Part shown: positions 7,866 to 19,970 of the stretch, in pieces
Position numbering within the stretch: position 1 is the stretch's first letter
Layout: every line of letters starts with the position of its first letter
From: Pristionchus mayeri
Taxonomy: Eukaryota > Nematoda > Chromadorea > Rhabditida > Neodiplogasteridae
DNA length: 64,000 nt
Assembly: GCA_036245805.1 (NCBI GenBank)
Contig: BTRK01000006.1
Coordinates: 17,082,365 to 17,146,364 of the forward strand
Direction: 5' to 3'
Translations under genes and position numbers: made by a program
Notes under the pieces: model-generated
What the model was told of the DNA's origin: nothing
The model's input: only the letters and a program-made list of their open reading frames with translations
Databases searched by the model: none

Positions 7866-9438
7866 TTTTGTCAGTCAGGTTTACTTCCTGGTGGTTCAAA
7901 TGAACACTGATTTTCCTGGCACGAGAGGCGATGGCAATGATGGAGGGACTGAAAAAAACCAATATTATTCATAAAAACATTAAAAACATCAGTCACATAC
8001 GGATTCTAAATGATACGTTAACGGCAAATAGACTTACGCAGTGACGTCATCGAGATGCGGATCGGAAATGGAGAGCTCATAGAATGTCGATGCACGAAGC
8101 AACTGTGCGCACATGGAGAGATATGCCGCGGACACACCACCCACCCCATATAGCTCGTGGATTCGAGCAGAGCAGAAGATCGTAGAGAGGAGAACGGTCA
8201 TCTGTGTAACAAATAAAAATATAATAGTAATAGTAACCACCCCTTTCATTCCTTATATCAGATGTAAAAAGCATCTACGTATTTTTCATTCATAGCGTTG
8301 TTTCGGGCAGCCGCGAAAAAAAAGAAATATGCGCATATCTAACCTGCTCGAAACCGGGGTCTTCAGGTCCCTTGAGCGTCACTTCCAGAGTGGAAAATCG
8401 TGAACTTTCGATCTCTTCCCTCCTCCCACTCAAATCGTGGAACGGAATATTGGTAGGGTAGAGCCACACTTCGATGTTCAAACCGGCCTGTAAATGATCG
8501 TTCGTTGAAATTTTTAGGACAGTGCCCCCTCCCGTTCCACAAGGGTTAATAGGCTTAACCTGACACTGCTTAATGATTTAAAAGAATGTTTACCAGATCT
8601 AACCGGAAGTCTCAGTGACTAGAAGACTTTTGTGACTATGAGCCGGGCTTTAAGCCCTATTATCTTCGTTATCACAAACGCAATCAAGACATCGCTCTGA
8701 TTCTTGAGACAGGCTGGTCATGGTTGTTTATAACAAAAGATACTCACATTTGTCTCCGTTAGAATCACATGAAAGAGTCCCGCTAGATTCCTCGGTCTTC
8801 TCATGAATTCCTTGACCATTGCACGGAAGTGAGTGGAGACCTGCAGATTAATGAAAATTAAGTAGCGAATGTAACATTTCGATTAGCAAAATTTTAAAAT
8901 TGTATTTAGAAATATGCAGTGTACACTAAAATATATTTGCCTATATTTGCCGATCACGTTTGATCAGCCGAAGATTCAATTTCGATAAAAACAAATAATT
9001 GAATTGAACAAGCAGTAGCGTACCATTGCGAGATTTGTGAGATCCTCGCATTCAGTGTAAGTGCGGAGGTAGGAGAAAATGCGGTCGAGAGCAGGCCAAG
9101 GGAGAGATTCCCAACTGGAAATACGATGATGAAGATTGCGATAAGCAGTTTAAGAAAAGAAACGTTGAGAATTCGATAAAAAAGTTGTTTCAATTTTTAA
9201 AATTATTATTTATATTAAATTAAAATTGAATCAAATTTTCCCCGTTCATCAGATATTCATTTGTTTATTTTAAATTTAACCTAGAAATATATCACCTCGG
9301 GTATTCCGAGTCGTTGGCGAGGTCGTGGCTCTCTAAGACGACCTCGTTGTGCGTCTTCTGAGTCTCGATGATGTTCATTTCCCCCTCGGGCTGCACTTGG
9401 TGCGCGAAAGATTGAGAAGAGCCAGTCACTTGCATACT
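7866..9438 (-). CDS. F-box-like protein A, last exons missing
   Basis: Six exons in order 9435-9296, 9114-9024, 8840-8748, 8487-8344, 8201-8038 and 7948-7866 keep one frame through GT..AG introns. The ATG at 9435 is 3 bases after an acceptor. Exon 1 is acidic/polar and ends SEYPR. Exons 2-3 encode an F-box (SWESLPWPALDRIFSYL, then VSTHFRAMVKEFM), the motif that binds Skp1 in SCF ubiquitin ligases. The following exons carry the family motifs PTNIPFHDLS, LSMCAQLLRAST, LDDVTA and PSIIAIASRA. Compared with B, F and G, the final two exons (F..GLP..FW..FLNE and the basic end) are absent, because the retrotransposon LTR begins just past the donor at 7865. They may lie left of the window, or the gene is truncated. 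The substrate is unknown. Confidence 0.75.
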
Positions 9439-9983
9439 CTGTGAAATAGACACCATTTTGAACAGTTGATTCACCTATGCACAGTGTTTTCGCCATCAGA
9501 CATAGTTTGAGAAGGAGTTAGAAGGAAGAAGGATTAATGGTGGGCTGTTAGAGAAAGAGAACGTACGAACGGAATAGTCTGAGTACGATTCTGCTCATAC
9601 CGACACGTAGAGAAAAATTAATAGAAAACATACTGGCTACTGAGGAAGCAACCGTGTGCTTTCATGAGATAAATATTCAAGTACGCAATAGAACGTATTT
9701 TGGGTTTAATATAAACGGCATACATGCTTCAACTCTTTACCAGGAAAAAAATGAGTAACAAAAAAGTTGATCATCAAGTATGGATCTAACAACTTTTCAT
9801 AGGCATTCATCAATTAGAGACAACGATACACTTCTACGGAATAAATTGTCTGAGATCTGTACATGGGCTAAAATGAAGTCAGGAGGATTGTGTAAGGAGG
9901 TAGGTCATCTACTTCGAATCTATCATAAATATTGGAATATAATTGTGGTCAGAGTACTGTAGATGATGAGCACTGTGTGCATT
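9439..9983. other. Intergenic between F-box A and B
   Basis: 545 bp of AT-rich DNA with no coding pattern, RNA gene or clear repeat. It must hold the 5' signals of A and the 3' signals of B. I see nothing specific. Confidence 0.5.
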
Positions 9984-12076
9984 CTACTTCGAATTGATTG
10001 TCTTCCATCCAAGTTCATAAAATTCGTTGTCACTCAGAACGATCGGAGCCTTCGTGAAATGAGTCACACTCATGTCCAGGGCACCAACGTCAACGTGTTC
10101 CACCGATTCGCTGTTCAGCTTCTGTAAAAGAACAGTCATCTAACTATCAATAGTTTGCATAAAGCAGTATGCCTTCGTAAATGACCGGTATGAGGAATGG
10201 TTAGGTAGGGAAGGGAGACGGAGCATTGTTCGTTGTAAAAAAATGCGAATCTGGACAGTAATTAACCGAGTCTCACCTGGTTGAGGAAGGTTCTCCAGAA
10301 ATCAAAAGAGAGGCCGAAGAATTCGGTCGAATATGTGTCCGTGAGATTAAGCGAGAGATCGAGTGAATCCAACTGATTTAAGAAGGCAGCTGAAGGACAA
10401 ATAATCAGTACTAGAAAAAGAGAAACTGGAGTTCGAGTCCATTCGAGTCATTATTAGTATTCACTAGATCGAAAAGCACGTTTCTGTTAAATATATAATA
10501 GCACGTGAATATTGTTTTTAAATATAATAAAAAGAAATATATCGAATAGATTAACTACGGAGAGAGGGGACGTACCCGCATTAGAGATCTCCAGTGAGTG
10601 TTCGACCAGGAACAAGCTCAATTCCTTGGCTCGACCGGCGAGCGAAAGAATGCAGGGACTGAGGAAATGCATATTTTTGAACACGAACAAAAGCAAATTC
10701 GTCACCGGCATTGGGCCAAAACGAATTCTCAATAAAGTTTCATTATGATCTCAATCAAATTTCTTGAAAAGATAAATACATCGTTTTTCCCACACCCAAA
10801 AATAAGGGGAGAAAAACTCACGCGGTCTTTTCATCGATCATCGCATTGGGAAAGACAAGATGATCGATCGTGGAAGCACGGAACAGCTGAGAACACAGCT
10901 GAAGATCATCAGAAGTGAAAATGCCTTCCCATCCAGCAATCACGACACTGTTGATCGGTGCCGATACAAGAACTACCACCTACAAAGAAAATAAGTTTTA
11001 AAAAATGTATGGACTCTTAATAAAATCGGTAAGCAAATTATCAATTGGAATTAGGATGAGCATTACCTGCTGTACGACGGGGTCGTTGGCATTAGTGATT
11101 GACACTCTCAACACGGGAGTAGATCCATCGATTCCTCGGTGGCATCGATCCCAATCCAGATCATGCAGATCATAGAAGGGAAGATTGGTAAGGATGAGCT
11201 CCAACGTCAACTCCAGACCCCCGTCCTGATAATGAACGATCGTAGTGAGTGACAGAAGTGGAACGATAAATTCGTTCGGTTGAGGGACTTCCGTTTCATG
11301 ATCCATGTCATTGAAGAAAATTGTATGACTCATCTTCCCTCCGATTTTTAAACAATCCAACCAACCTCAGTTTTCTCAACGTAAATCTGATCGATATTCG
11401 GTCGATTGCCCGGTTTCTTCATGAACTCTTTCACTCCTTTGCGGAAGTGCTTGGAAACCTGAAATTTGCAATGCTCAATTGACAACAATACACATTATTA
11501 AATGGAATATTTCACAAAATGTAGATTAATTTATGATTATTATTAAATAAGTGTGTGGAGATAACATACACATGCGAAGCTTGCCAGGTCGATGCATTCT
11601 CCATTGGTGCGGAGGTAGTAGCAAATACGGTCGGAAGCAGGCCATGGAAGAGATTCCAAGCTGGAAAAGAGGTTACTGACAACTAGTGTACATTTTACGA
11701 GACAGATCTCCCCGTCACCGTATTTTTCGCAGACTTATTTTTAAATTATTTTTAAATGTAAAATTTGCGATAAAATTGAGGAAGATTAGCGTTAACTATC
11801 AGTATGGTCAAATAATGTACTTAATAAAAAGTGAGGGACAATACCTGGGAACTCGGATGTGGTCATTGATGTCGAAGACATCCTTGTTATTGTTGTTGTT
11901 GTTTCCGATCATTGAAGAGGGTCGATTGAGATTCATCTGAGCAATATTTTCGAGGTGAGATATTTTCTCTAGATGCACATTTACAATCAACCAAATAGTA
12001 TTTCTAAAGGAAAACCTGTCGTATTTGCTCCATTATGGGCTTAGTTGTCAGATCGATCCGAGGATCGCGAAACATT
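9984..12076 (-). CDS. F-box-like protein B, complete
   Basis: Nine exons (12075-12016, 11936-11845, 11660-11570, 11458-11366, 11225-11067, 10979-10822, 10658-10576, 10389-10277, 10121-9984) sum to 987 nt and close in frame as 328 aa plus stop. The start ATG at 12075 follows an acceptor by one base. Exon 2 contains a poly-Asn run (six N) and VFDINDHIRVP. The F-box spans exons 3-4 (SLESLPWPASDRICYYL, then VSKHFRKGVKEFM). The later family motifs are LTNLPFYDLHDLDW, LCSQLFRAST, FFGLSFDFWRTFLNQ and the basic end TINSK. It is the most diverged of the intact copies, suggesting an older duplicate under its own constraint. By the F-box alone it should be an SCF substrate receptor. No known substrate-binding repeat is recognised. 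Confidence 0.82.
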
Positions 12077-12609
12077 CTGACCTGCAACGAGATGAGATTT
12101 TTTGTACGATCAGGAATTACCTCGTTCCATAATAAAAAAAGGAGAACATTATTATAATTTACATTTGGCGTTAGAACGAGGAATAGTTTAGAAAAGACCA
12201 TATAACAGAGGTATTCAGAAAATGCATTTAAACATCTTCGAAATCCAACCAACTCAAAATTTGACATAAATATCTTTATCACAGGATTGTAGAAAAAGTA
12301 AAAAGTTAATAAATACATGAATATTGCACAGGATGCGATAAATAGTCACACAGTATATTCTCGAGGGCTTACCCAATGTTCAGCAAAAAAATAAAAGCAT
12401 AGGAATTCATGGAAAGTATCAGGAAAGAAAGGAGATTGGAAGTTTTATTGAGAAAATTGTATATTAAAGAGTTGTTTGAGGGTGGAATAAATAAGGAAAA
12501 AAATATTCGTAGGATAGTATTTGGTAGTGTGCATGGATAATAAATGAGTTATCGAAAGGATGAGAAATAGGACGAATAGTACAGGCAGGAGAATGCAAAT
12601 GGGATTGGT
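12077..12609. other. Intergenic between F-box B and C
   Basis: 533 bp, AT-rich. Nothing recognisable beyond the two flanking genes. Confidence 0.5.
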
Positions 12610-14200
12610 CTACTTCACTTTCACCTTCTCCCACTCCATTTTTCCAATATTATTGGGCAGACGGATTGGCGCTTTCGTGGTCTTCTCGCCGTATCTTCCC
12701 ACTTTAACGAACTTCATTGAGTTGATCCTAAATTTCTGAAAAAAAATTTGCAATCGATAATATAAGATTACGTCCTCGGAATTCTAACTACTTCGGGAGA
12801 AATGCTGCATGATCACCTCGTTGAGGAAGATCGTCCAGAATGAGGAAGGAAGGCCGAAGAAGCTCGTTCGACTCGACAAGTCCTCGAGTCTAACGTAGGA
12901 AGCCCCCAGCGAGTCCAATTGAGCGATAAATGCGGCTAAAAGACGATTTTTCGATCAACAATTTTCGTAGAAATAATATCCAGATCGTTTTCACCAAGAG
13001 TTTAAGAAATATTCTTAGTGATTCAAAAATTACTAAAATAAAAATCACACACGCCTTATCGTGAGAGCCGTATACTACTTTCTTTTAGAATAACAAGAGT
13101 TTTCACTCCTTTAAAAATATCAATTAATATAAATTAAATATTGTTTTAACCAAAAATTGAAATAAAAATAAATTGAAATGCCCACATGCGTCAGTCAGCT
13201 TTACTTCCTGGATCCAATAGATACGAAGATTATCGGCGCGAGAGGCAATGGCAATGATGGAGGGCCTGAAGAAGAAAAACACTATATTATGAAAAAAACG
13301 GAAACTAAAAGGACTTAGATAATGAGACTTACGCTGAGATGTCATCGATGATCGGGCTTCTCAAGGCAAGGTCACCAATGGTCGAAGAACGAAGCAACTG
13401 AGCGCACATGGAGAGATCTTCCGAGGGCATCGAGTCCGATGGAGATTTCCCGTGGATTCGAGCACTGCGGAAGGTCGTAGACAGGAGAAAGATCATCTGA
13501 GGGAAAATGAAAATGGATTAGTAATCGAAACCACCACCACTATCATTATCTTCCTAGTTGCATCCGATCGATTACACTGTTGTTCAAAAAGTTTGTGTCA
13601 AAAAAAGTTTCTCTTCTCAACTGATTCTGTATACTTCTAGTACAAGCGAAAAAATGAAAGGGCATATCTAACCTGCTCGAAGGCGGGGTCTTCTGGACCC
13701 TTCAGTGTCACTCGTAGAATGAAAAATCTGAAGATTATCGATCGCTTCCCTCTTCCCTCCACTTTGCTGAGGTCGTGGAAGGAAACAGTCGTAGGGTAGA
13801 GCCACATGATGATCTCCAGACCTTCCTGCAAATCAACATTGGCCCTTATGAGTAGCTGCCCCCCCCCCTAAGCCATTTAACGTGGGGGTAATAAAGGATT
13901 ACATAAAGAGTAACATTCGCCATAGAAATATAAACTCACATCTGTCGTCTTAAGAGTCAATCCAAAGAAACCCGCTCGATTGATCGCTCTTCCCATGAAG
14001 TTCTTCACTTCTGCACGGAAGTGAGTGGAGACCTGCATTAATAAAAATATTGTGTTTTTAAATTAGATGTGCAAAATATTACTTAAATTTGTTCGAAATA
14101 CTACGCAGAGTGTGCAAATAATAAGAATAGAGTTTAATTAGCATTCGAATACCTTTGCGAGATTATCGAGAGCATTCCTCGTCCGCACGAAGATAGAAAA

Positions 14201-15880
14201 TAGTATGAAAATAGTATTCGAAAATAGTACATACATTTTCATTAACCTCGGGGAAACAATATAAGTGGCTCCCATTCCCTGGGATGGCAATATAAGTGGC
14301 TCCCAAAGAGGTGATTGGTTATCTGCACATCACGGCGCATCTATTGAGCCTACTCCCGAATCTCTAGGCCATAGTTGGAAAAATGCCAAAAATTACTGTA
14401 TTTGCATATAAGTGGCTCCCGTTCACTAGGATGGGAATATAAGTGGCTACCAATAAGGTGATTTGTTATCGGCGCCCCACAGCGCATCTTTTGAGCCTAC
14501 TCATAGATCGGGCAGACTAAATTATGTTAACACACGTCTTCTGAGAGATTGCATGAATCCTAGCCCCCTGTTTGACAAAATGTTCAACGTGGTCCAATCT
14601 CCACAAAATTGTCATGGATGATACATCGGAGGCCCACCAACGTTTATGTAACATTTTGGAGCCGGGAATTGAAAAGTGCCTAAAAGCCGGCTCTTGAAAT
14701 TTTGAAAATTCAAAAATTCATAAAATGCTTCAAAGTTGAGTAAAAAGGTCGCTGAAAAAAACAGAACGAATCCACTCGACGAGTAGAATAACTTTTCTCT
14801 TGACACTTTTTGTGTGGGTAAAACATGAAAATATGAAAAGTTGAAAAAAACATTTTTTCATCACCAAAAAATGCATAAAAATGGCAGTCGTGAAAAATAA
14901 GCTATTTGTGTCCAGCTGATTTCGTCATATTCTGAATCTAAAACCTTTTTTACCCCTGGAATGACGTTTTCAGGAAAATCGAAGATGTAATATGTTTAAA
15001 TTTTTGGCCTCAAACCTGGCGAACCTCGTGTTTTCATGCAAAATTGAACATTTCATGATGTCATATTTGAGAAATTATCGCTCGTGGATATCTTTTCTTT
15101 CCGTTTTCAATGTTTTCTGACCTATTCAAACCGAATTCCATTGAAAAATCCGAAGATTTCAATACTTCACAAAATCACATTTTTCACGAAATTTCTCAGA
15201 TTTCATGATTTTATGAAGTATTGAAATCTTCGGATTTTTCAATGGAATTCGGTTTGAATAGGTCAGACAACATTGAAAACGGAAAGAAAAGATATCCACG
15301 AGCAATAATTACTCAAATATGACATCATGAAATGTTCAATTTTGCATGAAAACACGAGGTTCGCCATGTTTGGGGCCAAAAATGGAAACATATTACATCT
15401 TCGATTTTCCTAAAAAGGTAATACCAGGGGTAGAAAAGGTTGTAGATTCAGAATATGACGAAATCAGCTGGACACTAATAGCTTTATTTTTCACGACTGC
15501 CATTTTTATGCAATTTTTGATGATGAAAAAATGATCTTTTCAATTTTTCATATTTTCATGTTTTACCCACACAAAAAGTGTCAAGAGAAAAGTTATTCTA
15601 CTCGTCGAGTGGATTCTTTCTGTTTTTTCAGCGACCTTTTTACTCAACTTTGAAGCATTTTATGAATTTTTAAATTTTCAAAATTTCAAGAGCCGGCTTT
15701 TAGGCACTTTTCAATTCCCGGCTCCAAAATGTTACATAAACGTTGGTGGACCTCAGATGTATCATCCACGAAAATTTTGTGGAGATTCGACCACGTTGAA
15801 CATTTTGTCAAACGCCACCTGCGCAAGACGTGTGTTAAAGTGGGTACCCTCGGAGTCCGAGGGTATGAAAATTTTCAAAA
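14201..15880. mobile_element. PAL-1 fold-back element inside the F-box exon of gene C
   Basis: Two arms of about 640 bp, 14530-15185 and 15205-15838, are near-perfect reverse complements around a centre near 15,195. For example CACACGTCTTCTGAGAG at the left outer edge faces AAGACGTGTG at the right. An extra 300 bp of unpaired sequence lies left of the left arm. The same family (AAAGCCGGCTCT..., GAGAGATTGCATGA...) appears at 59.9-62.2 kb and begins again at 63,971. No transposase is visible. TATTTT occurs at both exon junctions and may be a target duplication. Confidence 0.75.
14250..14505 (+). repeat. Direct duplication, ~100-bp unit
   Basis: AATATAAGTGGCTCCC, GGTGATTGGTTATC and CGCATCTATTGAGCCTACTC near 14,250-14,345 recur with small changes near 14,405-14,500. 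It lies between the exon fragment and the left arm of the PAL-1 element, so it is probably part of that element. Confidence 0.65.
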
Positions 15881-16477
15881 TACGATCGAGTGCAGGACAA
15901 GGAAGAGATTCCCAACTGGAATTGTCATTTTGAACGTTGCCAAACACGTTTAGAATTCAATAAAAGAGCACAACGATGCACATAATACTATAAATTCGCT
16001 GCTGACTGTTATTATCCACTACGTTCAGTAAATATTCTCGTTATTTCAGTAATATCGCTTTTCTTTTCGGATTAGCAATTCGTTTGTTTACATTACAACC
16101 TCGCGTATTCCGAGTCGTCGGCAAGTTCATCGATCTCGAAGACGTCATCGTTGTGAGTCTTATGAGTGGAAGAGGACTTCTCTCCAAAAGCGTGAGCCTC
16201 GTTGAATGGCTTCTGATTGCCAGGAATCGGGGAGAGGCGAGTCTGGAAAAGATCGGATACTCAAACCATTACCAGTTAGATCTGAACAAGACCAATTTCA
16301 TTATAATCTTCAAGACAAATTTTGGAAAGTAGTAGATCATAAATAAACAATATATGATAATAACATAGAATATGGTTGCTACAACTCTAGTCTCACCTCA
16401 GCAGTTCCCTGCTCCTGTTGCTGCTCCGACTGCTGTTGTTGAGTAGAAGATTGAGAAGGGCCAGTCATTTCGATACT

Positions 16478-16835
16478 CTGCGAAACGGGAAAACACATAG
16501 GAGCTCCATTATAATGAAACAATCAATCGAAAAGTATTTGAATGACGAATTTGAACGTCATCAGAAACCATAAAGCCATCACATATTAAAATCAAATATT
16601 TATTACATGAATTAATTGATAAAACGTATCAACATAGAAAAATTATTATGCGATCATCAAATTAACTGGTAAGAGTAATGAGGCAAATCGTAAATATTTC
16701 TATACAACTTTATGTAACAAGTCAGAGAAAGTCGGATTAGATTAAGTACGTTATTCTATTATCATTCCTAGCAGCCGAATGATCATGTGAGATACAGAAA
16801 GTGTGATTAAAGTAATGGAGTGAGGATACGGTATT
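16478..16835. other. Intergenic between F-box C and D
   Basis: 358 bp, AT-rich, no gene or repeat recognised. Confidence 0.5.
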
Positions 16836-16981
16836 CTACTTCGCCTTAGCTTTCTCCCACTGCACATACGTTATGCCGGTATCGACGGGTAGATTGATGG
16901 GCGCTCTCGTCGTCTTCTCTCCCGTGTCCCCATCCACGAATTCGACCGATCCGCTTCTGATCATCTCAAAAGACAACAAAT

Positions 16982-17070
16982 GCACTAGATCGGATGAGAA
17001 CTATTTCGTAATTCCGAATTTGACATATCAAAGACGGCGTGACGCAATAGTTCTCATCCTACCTAGCGCC
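16982..17070. repeat. Palindromic MITE-A, copy 1
   Basis: Ends GCACTAGATCGGATGAGAACT and its complement AGTTCTCATCC..ACCTAGCGC; the centre contains TGACATATCA. It lies in the last intron of gene D. Confidence 0.8.
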
Positions 17071-17080
17071 AACAACAACT

Positions 17081-17214
17081 GTACTAGGTCGGATGAGAAC
17101 CAAAAAAAGTCCTCTTCTTCAGGATTTTCAGAATAAGTTCGTACACTGACAACAATGATTGCGCGAACACCCTGGAGAAGCGCCCGTTTTTTTGGTTCTC
17201 ATCCGACCTAGTGC
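17081..17214. repeat. MITE with MITE-A ends but a different interior, copy 2
   Basis: TACTAGGTCGGATGAGAACC and GGTTCTCATCCGACCTAGTG form perfect inverted ends, while the 90-bp interior is unrelated to the other copies. It is adjacent to copy 1 in the last intron of gene D. Confidence 0.75.
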
Positions 17215-19054
17215 CGAAATAGCAATACCTCACGTGGAAAAAAAACAATATTGCGAAAGTCAAAAGTTCTCACTCTATTCAGGACTTCCTCCCACGAGGA
17301 ATTAGGGAGTCCGAAGAAGAAGGAAGAGCGGGTGAAATCATCGAGGAAAACATGTGAGATGGCCAGAGATTGCAACTGATTGATGAAGGATTCTGAAGAA
17401 AGAGTGTGTTCGGTGAGAACAACCTTATACGTTGGTATGAGAGTGGGTTTCCGGATATTATCCAAATACTCTCTGAATTACTCCAATTACTGATTGTACA
17501 ATGGAAATGCTCACAATAGAAATGCTACTAATTATCTCCATTAATTTTCCCAGGCACGAGTTGCAATGTTCTGACTCTCCTCATTGTACACATACACTCT
17601 CTATCTGAGGATAGAGAAAGCGAGAAATAATGGAAAAAGAAGGGAATAAGACTATTACTCTTGGAGAGACCACCCACCTGGATCGGTCAGCTGCAATTGT
17701 CCAGTCAACGCGTAGTAGATGTCCTTGGCGCGAGAGGCAATTGAGATGATGGATGAGCTGAACACATTCTTCTTATTATTATGTTTGGGTAACGTTAAGA
17801 TACGGCCGGCCTAGATAAACATTGTACTCACACATCACTGTCTTCGACACTCCCAGTAATTATGTCGATATGTCCGAGGTACTCAGTAGATGCTCGCACA
17901 ATGGGATATCCATCGAGTAGATGTAACGAGGAGCAAATCCACCAAGCACGACTCCCTGGATGGCCCCAGAGAGCAGATCGATCACCTGAGGAGATAAAGA
18001 TTTGGTTTCCTTTTCGGCTCTTTATCCAGAGAAAGAATAGACAGAAAATATTTGGCAAACTCATGTAAAACATTAGAATGATGAGCTATTCATCGATGAA
18101 AACGCATAATCATTTCTACTATGACAATTCTTACGGAAGGATTTTAGACGTCAAAAGGTAGCTCCGCGTATTTTTACGGAAAAAAACGGAAGAAAACAAT
18201 AGTACGACTACTACCATAATCTTTTTGGATCCCCAGCCCCTGGTTATTTCTACTGTAATCTCACCTGATTGATCATGGGGTCCCATGAATGTCTCAACGT
18301 AATTTGCAGCACGGGATGAGAGCAGACCATCGATCGCTCGAATCGACGCCAGTTGAGATTCGCCAGATCGTGGAAGCGAAGATTCGAGGGGAAGAAGACA
18401 ATCGACACTTCCAGTCCCTGAAGGAGCACTCATTAGCACCCATTTTGAAGTCAATTCCAATGACAATTCTGGGGATTGCCCGTTGATTTTGATTTCCACG
18501 AAGAAACTAAAAAAATAAATGTAAAATGACTAGCTTCAATGGTGACACGGACTACATCGGCAAGCCGGCATCAAGCCGAATTGAAAAGCCGTTTTGTCAT
18601 CACTAGCGAGGAACGAAGCTGACCTCGACACTGCTCTGCATGCTGACTCCCTTGAGTGCCGGTCGATTGATGGCTCGATCCATGAATTCACTCACTCCAT
18701 CACGGAAGTGACTGGAGACCTGCACAGGGAGATTTAATTTCCAAATTTGAGTACAAGTACGTAAACATCAGTGGATTCCTTTGAATATATAACGTATTTT
18801 AATGGAATTATGAATCGTTTCAACGGGAATACCTCATAGAGATTGGATTGGCCAAATCGGCGCAGTCCTTGTCAGTGTGAAGGATGTAGCAGATGCGGTT
18901 GAAAGCAGGCCACGGTAGCGATTCCCATCTGAAACCTCTGTGGTTATTGTTTCAACTTGAGATTTTATATTTTCGTGCGCAAATTCGGACAACAATTTTT
19001 TTCAAGTTTATGGGAAATCTACGCAATTAATCGCGGAATGGTATGAATCTTGGG

Positions 19055-19417
19055 CTCTAGGTCGGATGATAACCAAAAATTGAACCCTTCTGCAGAACGT
19101 TCACATTCGGTACCCAACGTGTCAAAAACATTTCTGTGAAACGTTTTGTAGAAGGATCCATTGTTTGGTTATCATCCGACGGTGATCATCCGACCCATTT
19201 CGTGGAAAAAGTCGAGGAGAAGAGGAAATATTTGAATTCCCGCAAATTCATATCTCGGCTCCCAGTAGAGATAGCGACTTGAAAATTGGAATATGGGGTG
19301 GAAAATCCATTTACACCCCATATTCCAATATATTATATCTACTGGGAGCCGAGATATGAAATTGCGGGAATTCAAACATTTCCTTTTCTCCTCGATTTTT
19401 TCCACGGCATTAGTGCC
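19055..19417. repeat. Composite of MITE-A-like ends and a 210-bp palindrome, copy 3
   Basis: CTCTAGGTCGGATGATAACC opens it, GGTTATCATCCGAC closes the first part at 19180, and ATTAGTGCC ends the second. Between 19,198 and 19,412 lies a palindrome with arms of about 95 bp (for example CATATCTCGGCTCCCAGTAG facing CTACTGGGAGCCGAGATATG). It lies between F-box exons of gene D. Confidence 0.65.
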
Positions 19418-19494
19418 GAACCTTGGGTAGACATCATTCTCTGAAGCGTCCTCGTCGAGCACGATGTTAAGACAGCCAGTGTCCTGAGAGGAAG

Positions 19495-19581
19495 GCACTG
19501 AGTCAGATGACAACTATGGCGTCATCAAGTCCTTGATATATCAAAGGCGGTATGATGTCATAGTTTTCATCCGACTTAGTG
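19495..19581. repeat. Palindromic MITE-A, copy 4
   Basis: GCACTGAGTCAGATGACAACT to CATCCGACTTAGTG, with the family centre TTGATATATCAAAGGCGG. In an intron of gene D. Confidence 0.8.
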
Positions 19582-19907
19582 TAGAAATAGCGTGGTCTGA
19601 TACTGGTATTTTAAAATGTACGTTGAGAACTTAGCCACGACACTATGTTGCTGCGCATTCTATCATATCAGTAATATCACGGGTCTTGAGAATACAGGAA
19701 CCTCTGCGACCAGACAATATTGTGTGTCACCAATGTCGGGGCCTCGTTTTCACGCATTCTTACAGGAGACCCGTGATGGTATCAACTACTGATGACAAAT
19801 GGGCGCGTTATCGCGTTTCACATATTTTTCACATATGGGTCTGCCTAACTGGCGAGAGAGCATATTAAATTAAAAGGGCGAACGCCGATTTGGCAACATC
19901 ATGAACG

Positions 19908-19970
19908 CACCATTGTGAGACTGGCAATGGCGCCGCAGTGATCCTCGGTGCGGAGGTAGGAGCAAATGAA
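19908..19970 (-). pseudogene. Stray half of an F-box exon
   Basis: Reads ICSYLRTEDHC then IASLTM on the minus strand, followed by a GT donor, matching the second half of the family's F-box exon. The first half (SWESLPWPA) is missing. It lies in an intron of gene D about 1 kb upstream of that gene's own F-box exon, so it is a leftover of a partial duplication. Confidence 0.6.

Larger units (their letters stand above)
12610..16477 (-). pseudogene. F-box-like gene C, F-box exon split by a palindromic element
   Basis: Exons 16468-16397 (MTGPSQSS then a Gln/Glu-rich run), 16242-16100, 14032-13940, 13825-13673, 13496-13333, 13265-13186, 12935-12817 and 12735-12610 follow the family plan and end in KVKVK and a stop. 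The F-box exon is in two parts. The first (SWESLPCPALDRI) ends near 15880. The remainder (FYLRADEEC..., 14200-14153) lies 1.7 kb away, past a long fold-back element, and also carries indels. The usual start codon in the AGTATG position has become ATC; an ATG six bases later (16468) is used here. Exon phases elsewhere are intact, so the insertion is probably recent, but no functional F-box can be made without removing it. Confidence 0.75.

Noticed and set aside
15346..15534. Open frames within the PAL-1 palindrome of gene C
   Set aside because: Short, AT-rich and matched by nothing; they arise from low-complexity arms.
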